A stretch of 7,814 nucleotides of DNA from an uncultured Bacteroidota bacterium (GCA_903889605.1 CAISYK010000618.1:1-7814), one strand, 5' to 3'; positions 1-5,794 are shown, counted from the stretch's first letter. Made by a program: numbers and translations. The notes: generated by a model from the letters alone, not told the origin.

Positions 1-591
1 GTAATTACAGAAAAAACATCTAATATTAGTGCAAGAGGTATTGCTTTAGATGCTGGTATACAATATGTAACAGGCAAACAAGATCAGTTGAAATTCGGTA
101 TTGCATTAAAAAATGTCGGACCAAGATTGAAATTCAGCGGTGATGGTTTGTCATTTAAAACACCAGTTCCGTCTACTACTCAAAGTAATACAATGACAGT
201 AGATCAGAGGTCAACGCAATATGAATTGCCGTCTTTACTTAATATCGGTGCAGGCTATGATTTTTACTTATTACCCGATACAACTGCACCAAAGACTCAT
301 AGATTAACTGTAATGGGTACCTTCACTTCTAACTCATTTGAAAAAGATCAGTATAAATTAGGGCTTGAATATGGCTGGGAAAACATACTGATGCTGCGTG
401 TTGGCTATACATATGAAAAAGGCCTTTTAAAAACTGCTGAAAGAACCTCGGCTTTTACTGGACCTAGTGCTGGATTTACATTTGAAATGCCGTTTGGTAA
501 AAACAAATCTACATTTGCAATAGATTATTCATATAGAGCTACTAATCCGTTTAACGGAACACATTCTATAGGTGCGAGAATAAATCTGTAA
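1..591 (+). CDS. PorV/PorQ-family outer-membrane beta-barrel protein, C-terminal part (5' end outside window)
   Basis: The frame is open from base 1 to the TAA at 589-591 and gives 196 residues, so the gene begins upstream of the window. A TTG at 88 could be read as a start, but the residues before it (GIALDAGIQYV and neighbours) continue the same beta-strand pattern, so it is internal. Alternating hydrophobic and polar strands with repeated Gly and aromatic residues (FGIALKNVGP, LNIGAGYDFYL, KLGLEYGWENILMLRVGYTY, STFAIDYSYRA) indicate an outer-membrane barrel. The ALDAGIQY and GIALKNVGP blocks match my recollection of the PorV/PorQ family, whose members include type IX secretion components. 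The last strand ends SIGARINL, a plausible barrel terminus for outer-membrane insertion. Family membership is fairly secure. Whether this is PorV itself, PorQ or another paralogue cannot be decided from the C-terminal half, and no other secretion gene is in view. Confidence 0.8.
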   Translation, partial: VITEKTSNISARGIALDAGIQYVTGKQDQLKFGIALKNVGPRLKFSGDGLSFKTPVPSTTQSNTMTVDQRSTQYELPSLLNIGAGYDFYLLPDTTAPKTHRLTVMGTFTSNSFEKDQYKLGLEYGWENILMLRVGYTYEKGLLKTAERTSAFTGPSAGFTFEMPFGKNKSTFAIDYSYRATNPFNGTHSIGARINL

Positions 592-669
592 TATGTCTAT
601 TTGATGATTTGGTCGTTTGAAAATTACAATTTGACCACTATTAATTAGCACTTTTTAAAATTAGATTCA

Positions 670-677
670 TATATTTG
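670..677 (+). promoter_or_regulatory. Putative Bacteroidota -7 promoter box (TATATTTG) for greA
   Basis: TATATTTG fits the phylum's TAnnTTTG -7 consensus. A weak -33 element (TTAG, 645-648) lies 21 bases upstream; the usual element is TTTG or TTG. Transcription would start near 682-686, about 75 bases before the greA ATG and right at the foot of the following hairpin. Such boxes occur by chance in AT-rich DNA, so this rests on position as well as sequence. Confidence 0.5.
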
Positions 678-684
678 TACAACA

Positions 685-722
685 AAGGAGAGTCCTTCTG
701 ATTTAACAGAAGGATTCTCTTT
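685..722 (+). terminator. Strong stem-loop with T-rich tail upstream of greA (terminator or 5'-leader hairpin)
   Basis: Bases 685-700 pair with 707-722 over 16 positions, including two G-T wobbles (692/715 and 687/720), around the loop ATTTAA. The stem is followed by GTATTTTTT. This is the form of a Rho-independent terminator. It could end the porV-like transcript, whose stop is 94 bases upstream. It also lies immediately downstream of the putative greA promoter, so it may instead sit at the 5' end of the greA mRNA as a stability element or attenuator. Confidence 0.7.
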
Positions 723-759
723 GTATTTTTTACAATAGTCAATAAATAAATTTAAAAAC

Positions 760-1233
760 ATGTCAAACATATCTTATTTTACAAAAGAGGGGTTAAAAAA
801 GCTGAAAGATGAACTGCACCAATTAAAAGCTCATGAACGTGCATATATTTCAAGGCAGATAGCGGAAGCACGTGATAAAGGTGATTTGTCAGAAAATGCT
901 GAATATGATGCAGCTAAGGAGGCGCAAGGCTTGCTGGAGCTCAAAATTTCAAAATTGGAAGAAATAATGGCCAACGCTAGGCTGATAGATGAATCCACTT
1001 TAGATTCATCAAAAGCACTTATTCTTTCTAAGGTAAAAATTAAGAATATCTCCAATGGTTCAGTAATGACTTATACACTTGTAGCTGAAAATGAAGCTGA
1101 TTTAAAAGCAAATAAAATATCTGTTGACTCACCAATTGGAAAAGGCTTATTAGGAAAAAAAACAGGTGAAATTGCTGATATAAAAGTTCCTTCCGGTACC
1201 ATTAAATTTGAAGTAGTTGAAATATCCCGCTAA
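760..1233 (+). CDS. greA: Transcription elongation factor GreA
   Basis: GreA rescues backtracked RNA polymerase by inserting its coiled coil into the secondary channel and stimulating cleavage of the extruded transcript 3' end. The 157-residue protein has the usual family length and two-domain layout. The N-terminal antiparallel coiled coil spans about residues 8-75, with the tip motif GDLSENAEYDAAKE; acidic D42 and E45 match the E. coli tip residues D41/E44. The C-terminal FKBP-like domain includes SPIGKGLLGKKTGE and the closing strand KFEVVEI. The ATG at 760 gives the normal N-terminus, with no Shine-Dalgarno sequence, as is common in Bacteroidota. The gene is preceded by a promoter-like box and a strong hairpin, and followed 187 bases later by a HIT-family gene on the same strand. 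Identification is secure; the lack of paralogues for comparison leaves only a small chance of a GreB-like member. Confidence 0.97.
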   Translation: MSNISYFTKEGLKKLKDELHQLKAHERAYISRQIAEARDKGDLSENAEYDAAKEAQGLLELKISKLEEIMANARLIDESTLDSSKALILSKVKIKNISNGSVMTYTLVAENEADLKANKISVDSPIGKGLLGKKTGEIADIKVPSGTIKFEVVEISR

Positions 1234-1420
1234 GGTTATTTAAAAATTCAACAATTATGCAATAGGCAATTATACCATCCGCTGAAATCCTCTTTTGCTA
1301 ACAAATACAGGAGGCAGCATGATAAAGAAAACGATAAAGCATGGCAGGGTCTAATTTTTTTAATCCACAAATCAAAAAATCCGTAACATTGTCTCTAACC
1401 AATAAATTTACAATTAGAAA

Positions 1421-1816
1421 ATGCCAAGTATCTTCACAAAAATAGTAAACGGAGAAATCCCTTGCTATAAAATTTCAGAGAATGAAAAATTCATGGCTTT
1501 TTTAGATGTATTTCCCCTTGTATATGGTCATATACTGGTTATACCTAAAAAAGAAGTTGATTATATTTTTGATATGACAGATACTGATTTAGCGGAAATG
1601 ATGTTATTTGCAAAACTTGTTGCAGAGGCTCAAAAAGCGGCTGTTCAATGCAAACGTATTGGTATTGCAGTGATTGGGTTAGAAGTTCCTCATGCCCATA
1701 TTCATTTAGTACCGATGAATACAGTAAATGATATCAATTTTACTCAGCCAAAACTAAAACCATCGCAGAATGAATTAAGCAGTATGGCGGAAAAAATCCG
1801 TTCCAAATTTAAATAA
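1421..1816 (+). CDS. HIT-family (histidine triad) nucleotide-binding protein
   Basis: HIT proteins are small cytoplasmic nucleotide hydrolases or transferases, and the HINT branch hydrolyses phosphoramidate-linked AMP derivatives. The 131-residue product has the standard HINT-like layout. It opens with IFTKIVNGEIPCYKI, followed by AFLDVFPLVYGHILVIPK (residues 26-43), a helix around 55-75, and the triad HAHIHLVP with H91, H93 and H95. The usual Asp at the start of the nucleotide-binding loop is D29. The C-terminus beyond the triad is short and polar. It lies 187 bases downstream of greA in the same direction. I recall greA-HIT adjacency from other Bacteroidota genomes but cannot verify it here. 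The natural substrate is unknown. Family assignment is secure. Confidence 0.93.
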   Translation: MPSIFTKIVNGEIPCYKISENEKFMAFLDVFPLVYGHILVIPKKEVDYIFDMTDTDLAEMMLFAKLVAEAQKAAVQCKRIGIAVIGLEVPHAHIHLVPMNTVNDINFTQPKLKPSQNELSSMAEKIRSKFK

Positions 1817-1887
1817 TTGGGAAATTTTAGACAGTAAATAATATGCAATTTAGCGACGGTAATTAATTACAGTACTATCTAATAATC

Positions 1888-1919
1888 ATTTTCAAATTTT
1901 CAAATTACCGAATTTTCAA
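1888..1919. repeat. Four tandem 8-bp units (ATTTTCAA type) between HIT gene and ruvC
   Basis: Four consecutive octamers can be read: ATTTTCAA, ATTTTCAA, ATTACCGA and ATTTTCAA. The third is degenerate. They abut the ruvC stop codon in the convergent gap. Related TTTGAAAAT strings occur around 6476-6530. Function is unknown. Confidence 0.6.
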
Positions 1920-1920
1920 A

Positions 1921-2478
1921 TTATCCTTTCTTCTCAGGATTTTCTGATAAAAAAGCTTTCCATCCGGAGTATGTTTTTTTTGCAGTTCCTGGTTTTCGCT
2001 GAAAATGGTGACACACGGCAACGGCTAACGCATCTGTTGCGTCCAAAAATTCAGGAGTTTCTTTAAAGTTTAATAGAGTTTTTAACATTGCAGAAACCTG
2101 CTCTTTTGAAGCATTACCATTGCCTGTAATAGATTGTTTTATTTTTTTTGGAGAGTATTCCTGTACCATTATGTTTCTTGAAAGAGCCCCCGCAATAGCA
2201 ACACCCTGAGCCCTTCCAAGCTTAAGCATCGATTGAACATTTTTCCCGAAAAATGGAGCTTCTATAGCTAATTCATCTGGCTTATATTCATCGATTAGAG
2301 CAATTACATGACTAAATATTTTCTGAAGCTTTAAAGTATGGTCACCGACTTTTTCAAGACGTAAAACACCCATCACTATCAATTCCATTTTATTGCCTTT
2401 GATATGTATTAGTCCATGACCCATAATATTAGTGCCAGGGTCTATTCCTAATATTATTTTATCAGTTGTTTTCGTAAT
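1921..2478 (-). CDS. ruvC: Crossover junction endodeoxyribonuclease RuvC, apparent non-ATG start
   Basis: RuvC is the dimeric, Mg-dependent resolvase that nicks Holliday junctions made by RecA and migrated by RuvAB. All four acidic catalytic residues are visible if translation starts upstream of the first ATG: D13 in ILGIDPGTN, E73 in LAIEAPFFGKN, and D146 and D149 in LDATDALAVAV. The GRAQGVA segment is also conserved. The first in-frame ATG (2424-2422) lies after the IDPG motif, so using it would remove the first catalytic Asp. The frame is open back to a TAA at 2496-2494, and no ATG, GTG or TTG occurs in that stretch. The best candidate is ATT at 2478-2476 (AUU start, 185 residues, a normal length). 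The next codon is ACG, one transition from ATG, and it would give the ordinary-looking N-terminus MKTTDK. The residue after IMG is His where Tyr is usual. The gene is convergent with the HIT gene. Confidence 0.9.
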   Translation of the reverse strand: MTKTTDKIILGIDPGTNIMGHGLIHIKGNKMELIVMGVLRLEKVGDHTLKLQKIFSHVIALIDEYKPDELAIEAPFFGKNVQSMLKLGRAQGVAIAGALSRNIMVQEYSPKKIKQSITGNGNASKEQVSAMLKTLLNFKETPEFLDATDALAVAVCHHFQRKPGTAKKTYSGWKAFLSENPEKKG

Positions 2479-2566
2479 GTTTAATAGTTTCGTTTAAACA
2501 GAAAAAATATATCTGCAGGATTGGAAAAATTTATTCCGGCAGGATTAGCTTAAATCAATAGCGATA

Positions 2567-2574
2567 CAAAGTTA
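2567..2574 (-). promoter_or_regulatory. Putative -7 box (TAACTTTG) for ruvC
   Basis: Read on the minus strand, 2574-2567 is TAACTTTG, a match to TAnnTTTG about 90 bases upstream of the proposed ruvC start. No convincing -33 TTTG or TTG lies at the expected distance, so support is limited to the box and its position. Confidence 0.3.
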
Positions 2575-2579
2575 TAAAA

Positions 2580-2749
2580 CAATTAAACATTTTTGAGATA
2601 AGAATAACATAGTGGCAAATTTCTCCATGACAAAATATAAAATTCATGACGCGCTCACCCAATTAATCAATTCTGTTATTAAAATAAGCATTTTCATCCT
2701 GTCATTTATAAAATTAGTCTTATTCTAACAGGAATAAAATGTTTAATTG
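2580..2749. repeat. 14-bp perfect inverted repeat bounding a 170-bp segment
   Basis: CAATTAAACATTTT at 2580-2593 is exactly the reverse complement of AAAATGTTTAATTG at 2736-2749. A second, inner inverted match (AGAATAA at 2601-2607 and TTATTCT at 2720-2726) extends the symmetry at slightly different spacing. The enclosed DNA has no gene. It could be a MITE-like relic, paired operator sites or a long-range RNA stem. No clear target-site duplication flanks it. Confidence 0.5.
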
Positions 2750-2792
2750 ATATTTTGTTATTAATTTTAGACACATCATTTTTATTAAGGTT

Positions 2793-2800
2793 TATATTTG
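2793..2800 (+). promoter_or_regulatory. Putative -7 box (TATATTTG) for the ABC permease
   Basis: TATATTTG matches TAnnTTTG exactly and is the same octamer as in front of greA. A TTTTAG at 2765-2770 is the only -33-like element, 22 bases upstream. The predicted start near 2806 gives a leader of about 150 bases before the permease ATG. Confidence 0.4.
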
Positions 2801-2957
2801 GTTACAAAGCCAACGTACTTTAAGTTTCTCTTAGGAAGCATGTTTGGGAAAGCAAGAAAAACAATAACCAATTTAATATATTACCGCATGGGACTATGTT
2901 TCTTTGAAATTTTCACTATTAGGTTATCATAATACTCAGCAGTACATTAAAAAATAA

Positions 2958-4208
2958 ATGACTAAAAAAGACGATAAATATTTCTCACATTCACTATCAT
3001 ATTTTGCCTGGCTGCGATTTAAAAAAAATAAACTTGCTGTGTCTGGGCTAATAGTTATTGCATTGTGTATAATAACTGCCGTTTTAGGTTATACCATAAC
3101 CCCTGATGCGACTCCTGATGCTAATGATCAGTTGCTTGAACTCTCCAAAAAAACTCCCGGCTTTAAGGTGCAAATGCTTCTGAATCGTAAAAATGAAAAC
3201 TCACATAAAGTAAATGCTTTTTCCAAAATGCTTTTTGGTGAAATAAGCGATTATCGTTCCATACCTTTTTCAAGCTATCGATTTGATGGAGCGGATATAA
3301 TCATTCAAGAATATACCGGAAATGATAATCGTATAGGTGCTGAATTCAAGTATAATCTTGCAGATGTTGTATATGCCATAAACTACAACACAATAATAGA
3401 TAATAATTTGGAAACAGGGTGTATTGAATTTTATGAATTGGGCAGTAAACAAAAAGTAAAAAAAACTATCACAGAATTACAGAATGAAATAAAAGAAAAA
3501 AATATAATTACTAAAAAATTTATTTTAGGTACCGATCCAGCAGGCCGAGATTTATTAAGCCGTTTGATCATTGGCACAAGAGTATCTTTTTCTGTAGGTT
3601 TTGTTGCGGTATTTATTTCGGTATTTATAGGTATTTTAATGGGTGCTTTAGCCGGATATTACAGAGGCAGAATTGATGATGTAATTATTTGGTTTATAAA
3701 TGTAGTTTGGTCAGTGCCGACACTGCTTCTTGTTATTGCTATTACATTGGCCTTAGGGAAGGGTTTCTGGCAGGTTTTTGTAGCAGTTGGCTTAACAATG
3801 TGGGTTGAGGTTGCACGTGTTATACGCGGGCAAATTATGAGTTTACGTGAAAAGGAATTTATTGAGGCCGCCAGAGCTTTAGGATTTACAAATTTCAGAA
3901 TAATAATGCGCCATATATTGCCAAATGTAATGGGCCCTGTCATTGTTATTTCGGCTGCAAATTTTGCTGCCGCGATATTGATTGAAGCGGGATTAAGTTT
4001 TCTTGGTATCGGCGCGCAGCCGCCAACTGCATCCTGGGGTGCTATGATTAATGCACATAGAGGTTATATTATAGGCGATGCTCCTTATTTAGCTTTTCTT
4101 CCGGGATTGGCAATCATGTTAATGGTGCTTGCATTTGTTTTGCTTGGAAACGGCCTGCGTGATTCTTTAGATACAAAGGTTATTGATGAGGATCAGGTAA
4201 TGTATTAA
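2958..4208 (+). CDS. OppC/DppC-type ABC transporter permease with enlarged extracytoplasmic insertion
   Basis: This is an inner-membrane permease of the peptide/nickel ABC importer family, which acts with a second permease, ATPases and a binding protein. A cytoplasmic N-terminus (SYFAWLRFKKNKLA) leads into the first membrane segment at about 26-48. The family hallmark LGTDPAGRD is at residues 190-198. It is followed by SRLIIGTRVSF and the five-helix transport domain at about 205-400. The EAA loop that contacts the ATPase (EAARALGF, continuing to HILPN) begins at residue 303, and AGLSFLGIGAQPP lies near the end. The protein is 416 residues where DppC/OppC proteins are about 300. The excess lies between the first membrane segment and LGTDPAGRD, giving about 140 probably periplasmic residues of unknown fold. 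No other transporter subunit is in the window. The substrate is most likely a peptide, but it cannot be set from this gene alone. Confidence 0.92.
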   Translation: MTKKDDKYFSHSLSYFAWLRFKKNKLAVSGLIVIALCIITAVLGYTITPDATPDANDQLLELSKKTPGFKVQMLLNRKNENSHKVNAFSKMLFGEISDYRSIPFSSYRFDGADIIIQEYTGNDNRIGAEFKYNLADVVYAINYNTIIDNNLETGCIEFYELGSKQKVKKTITELQNEIKEKNIITKKFILGTDPAGRDLLSRLIIGTRVSFSVGFVAVFISVFIGILMGALAGYYRGRIDDVIIWFINVVWSVPTLLLVIAITLALGKGFWQVFVAVGLTMWVEVARVIRGQIMSLREKEFIEAARALGFTNFRIIMRHILPNVMGPVIVISAANFAAAILIEAGLSFLGIGAQPPTASWGAMINAHRGYIIGDAPYLAFLPGLAIMLMVLAFVLLGNGLRDSLDTKVIDEDQVMY

Positions 4209-4217
4209 TGGTATAAT

Positions 4218-4265
4218 ATTAAGTGTCCCGTTTCCGCAGCCTTTTGCAGAAACGGGACACTTAAT
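4218..4265. terminator. Bidirectional hairpin terminator between permease and DUF3127 gene
   Basis: Bases 4218-4238 pair with 4245-4265 over 21 positions with one C/A mismatch (4235/4248), around the loop GCCTTT. The core GTGTCCCGTTTC/GAAACGGGACAC is far more GC-rich than its surroundings. It starts 9 bases after the permease stop and ends 12 bases before the stop of the convergent DUF3127 gene, so it can serve both. A long T-tract is lacking on either side. Confidence 0.85.
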
Positions 4266-4277
4266 TGTTAATTAATA

Positions 4278-4649
4278 TTAGAATGGTAAATCATCCCCTT
4301 CAGTTGCTGCCGTAAAAGTTTCTGGAACATTTTCCATTTTATTTGCAGATGAGGCATTTCCTGAACCAGAATTAGCACCACCTTCAAGACGCCATGCTTC
4401 AAGAGTATTAAAATACTTTATTTCGCCTTGCGGGCTTGTCCACTCACGGCCACGCAGATTAAAATGAACTTTTATTTCAGATCCAACATTATATTGATCA
4501 ATCAAATTACATTTGTCCTGTGTTAATTGAAACGATATGTGCTGTGGGTATTGTGATGAATTATCAGTCAAAACAAATTCTCTTTTTTTGAATTTTTCAG
4601 ATACCTGCTGTGCTTCGTTTTTTACTTTTAAGATTCCTGTGATGTCCAT
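4278..4649 (-). CDS. DUF3127 family OB-fold-like protein with SSB-type acidic C-terminal tip
   Basis: The 123-residue product matches my knowledge of DUF3127, a small Bacteroidota family: MDITGILKV, then KKREFVLTD, QYPQHISFQLTQDKCNLID, VGSEIKVHFNLRGREW, and PQGEIKYFNTLEAWRLE. Residues 1-90 look like a five-stranded OB-fold. A Gly/Ser/Asn/Ala-rich linker follows at about 91-115, and the chain ends EGDDLPF. Compact fold, flexible linker and acidic Asp-Asp-hydrophobic-Pro-Phe tip is the architecture of bacterial single-stranded DNA-binding protein, whose C-terminal tip (DDDIPF in E. coli) recruits repair and replication enzymes. A nucleic-acid-associated role is therefore inferred, not shown. 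The ATG at 4649-4647 follows a poly-A stretch and gives the conserved N-terminus. The gene stands alone, convergent with the permease. Confidence 0.88.
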   Translation of the reverse strand: MDITGILKVKNEAQQVSEKFKKREFVLTDNSSQYPQHISFQLTQDKCNLIDQYNVGSEIKVHFNLRGREWTSPQGEIKYFNTLEAWRLEGGANSGSGNASSANKMENVPETFTAATEGDDLPF

Positions 4650-4703
4650 GTTTTTTTATTGTTTAGTTGCGTTTGATTTTATTTATTTTCTAGGTTGAGA
4701 ATA

Positions 4704-4727
4704 ACGAATGTTTACGAATTTACGAAA
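4704..4727. repeat. Three spaced ACGAA motifs upstream of DUF3127 gene
   Basis: ACGAAT occurs at 4704-4709 and 4714-4719, and ACGAAA at 4722-4727. The first two are 10 bases apart and the third is 8 bases further. They lie 55-80 bases upstream of the DUF3127 ATG, where a regulator could bind, but simple AT-rich repeats of this kind may also be neutral. Confidence 0.35.
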
Positions 4728-4767
4728 TTGTGCCGGTTAAAATTTATGTTTTATAAATATCATTTAG

Positions 4768-4914
4768 CTAAATCAGCAACCGCATGATTGTTACGCTTTT
4801 AGCATTCAATATTGCGGTTAATAAAAATACAGCTACGGCCTCTTCAACTTTTCCTTTTCCGAATAAAACTTTAGCAAGGCAATGAAAATGCTTCTTTGCT
4901 TTGATTTTATAGTT
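4768..4914 (-). pseudogene. Possible coding remnant (48-codon open frame without a start codon)
   Basis: Between an in-frame TAA (4917-4915) and TAG (4770-4768), the minus strand encodes 48 residues. They include CLAKVLFGKGKVEEAVAVF and LLTAILNAKSVTIMRLL. The composition is protein-like, with amphipathic helical spacing and a KGKVEEAV block resembling a helical-repeat (TPR-like) segment. No ATG, GTG or TTG lies near the beginning, so it is probably not translated as it stands. A minus-strand TATTTTTG box sits just upstream at 4925-4918. It may be a decayed gene fragment or a chance open frame. I do not recognise a specific family. Confidence 0.25.
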
Positions 4915-4989
4915 TTACAAAAATAAAACTAAATTTTCAAAAGCCCTAAATATGTTATTAACGATTTATGATAATTTGTTGATAATGTT

Positions 4990-5023
4990 AAAAAAACTGC
5001 CATTACTTCTAAAACAGAAGCAG
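4990..5023 (-). terminator. Putative Rho-independent terminator of trmN6
   Basis: Read on the minus strand, CTGC, TTCT, a GTTTT loop, AGAA, a six-base bulge and GCAG are followed by seven T. The two short helices (CTGC/GCAG and TTCT/AGAA) can stack but are interrupted. The position, about 58 bases after the trmN6 stop, suits a terminator. Confidence 0.4.
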
Positions 5024-5080
5024 AATCAATACAAAAGCACGCAGCTTCATTTGAAACAGCCCCCTTGGGTAGGAGGAGCA

Positions 5081-5794
5081 CTAAAAACCTAAATAATAAT
5101 CTTTAGTAAGTTCTTTATATTCATCAGTATAAGAATGCCGTTCATCTTGTTCAATGGTGATAGAATTTTCTTCAATTATTTTTTTTGCAAATTCAAACTG
5201 CATAAGAAGCCTCTTTTCAGGCTTATCTGTCCGGGTTATTACGCGTGTAAGTTTAGTTAAAAACAATTTATGCTCTTCTGCAATTTCACGAAAAACCAGA
5301 CTTTCTTTAGTCGGAAGAATCACACAAAATTTTCCAGAAGAATTTAATAAATTCAAAACACCATTTAACAGATCCTCAAAAGGCAATTGATCAGTATGCC
5401 GTGCATTTGTGCGTGATTCTTCAAATGCTTTTGATGAATCAACAAAATAAGGCGGGTTACTAACTATAAGATCATATTTTTTACTGCAGTCGGAGGTATA
5501 TTGCTGCAAAGAAATATGATGAATGCGGATACGTTCTTTCCATCGGCATACAGCAATATTTTCGACAGCCTGAACAAAAGCATTTTTTTCAATATCAATT
5601 GCATCAATCAGGGCATCTGATTTCTGCGCAAGCATTAATGCGATAATTCCGGTACCGGTACCGATATCTAAAATTGTTTTTGCTTTGGAAGTATTAACCC
5701 AAGAGCCTAATAAAACAGCGTCTGTGCCCACTTTCATAGCGCATTTGTCCTGAAGAATTTTAAACTGCTTAAAAACAAATTCCTGGCTCGACAT
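5081..5794 (-). CDS. trmN6: tRNA1(Val) (adenine(37)-N6)-methyltransferase (TrmN6/YfiC family)
   Basis: The enzyme methylates N6 of A37, next to the anticodon of tRNA-Val, using S-adenosylmethionine. The 237-residue product is close to the E. coli length. The family N-terminus FKQFKILQDKCAMKVGTDAVLLGSW is followed by the class I SAM-binding motif ILDIGTGTGI (41-50). The acidic motif II region is IDAIDIEKNA (63-72). The catalytic NPPYF at 113-117 is typical of N6-adenine and related amino methyltransferases. The C-terminal strands include GKFCVILPTKE and KRLLMQFEF. The ATG at 5794-5792 gives MSSQEFVFKQF, the expected beginning. It lies 124 bases downstream of rimM on the same strand, so the two may be co-transcribed. 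The substrate is inferred from family resemblance; related small NPPY methyltransferases exist. Confidence 0.88.
   Translation of the reverse strand: MSSQEFVFKQFKILQDKCAMKVGTDAVLLGSWVNTSKAKTILDIGTGTGIIALMLAQKSDALIDAIDIEKNAFVQAVENIAVCRWKERIRIHHISLQQYTSDCSKKYDLIVSNPPYFVDSSKAFEESRTNARHTDQLPFEDLLNGVLNLLNSSGKFCVILPTKESLVFREIAEEHKLFLTKLTRVITRTDKPEKRLLMQFEFAKKIIEENSITIEQDERHSYTDEYKELTKDYYLGF

Larger units (their letters stand above)
2479..2957. other. Divergent intergenic region between ruvC and the ABC permease
   Basis: This 479-base AT-rich stretch separates two divergently read genes. It holds a possible -7 box on each strand, a 14-bp perfect inverted repeat (2580-2593 and 2736-2749), and a 30-codon open frame (2840-2932, +) in what would be the permease leader. 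An octamer GCAGGATT occurs twice near 2514-2546. I see no longer coding frame, no tRNA and no recognisable riboswitch. Confidence 0.6.
4650..5080. other. Intergenic region between DUF3127 gene and trmN6
   Basis: This 431-base stretch holds three spaced ACGAA motifs upstream of the DUF3127 gene, a 48-codon open frame on the minus strand (4914-4768), a TATTTTTG -7-like box on the minus strand (4925-4918), and a putative terminator for trmN6 (4990-5023). The bases at 5024-5080 hold nothing I recognise. Confidence 0.5.

Noticed and set aside
88..591. TTG at 88 as the start of a 167-residue protein
   Set aside because: The frame is open to the left edge and the preceding residues continue the barrel pattern, so the gene is cut by the window, not short.
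1319..1354. Eleven-codon frame (ATG at 1319) preceded by AGGAGG
   Set aside because: It is too short and unconserved in look. The Shine-Dalgarno-like string is not meaningful in a lineage that rarely uses one.
1828..1881. Possible hairpin TAGACAGTA/TACTATCTA between the HIT gene and ruvC
   Set aside because: Nine weak pairs with a wobble across a 36-base loop and no T-tract; not a credible terminator.
1921..2424. ruvC starting at the first ATG (2424)
   Set aside because: It removes the IDPG motif and first catalytic Asp, which are encoded in frame just upstream.
2514..2546. Two copies of GCAGGATT 25 bases apart
   Set aside because: A short direct repeat with no associated structure; likely chance.
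3270..3943. Minus-strand open frames inside the permease gene
   Set aside because: They are shadows of a well-supported permease, with no family features of their own.
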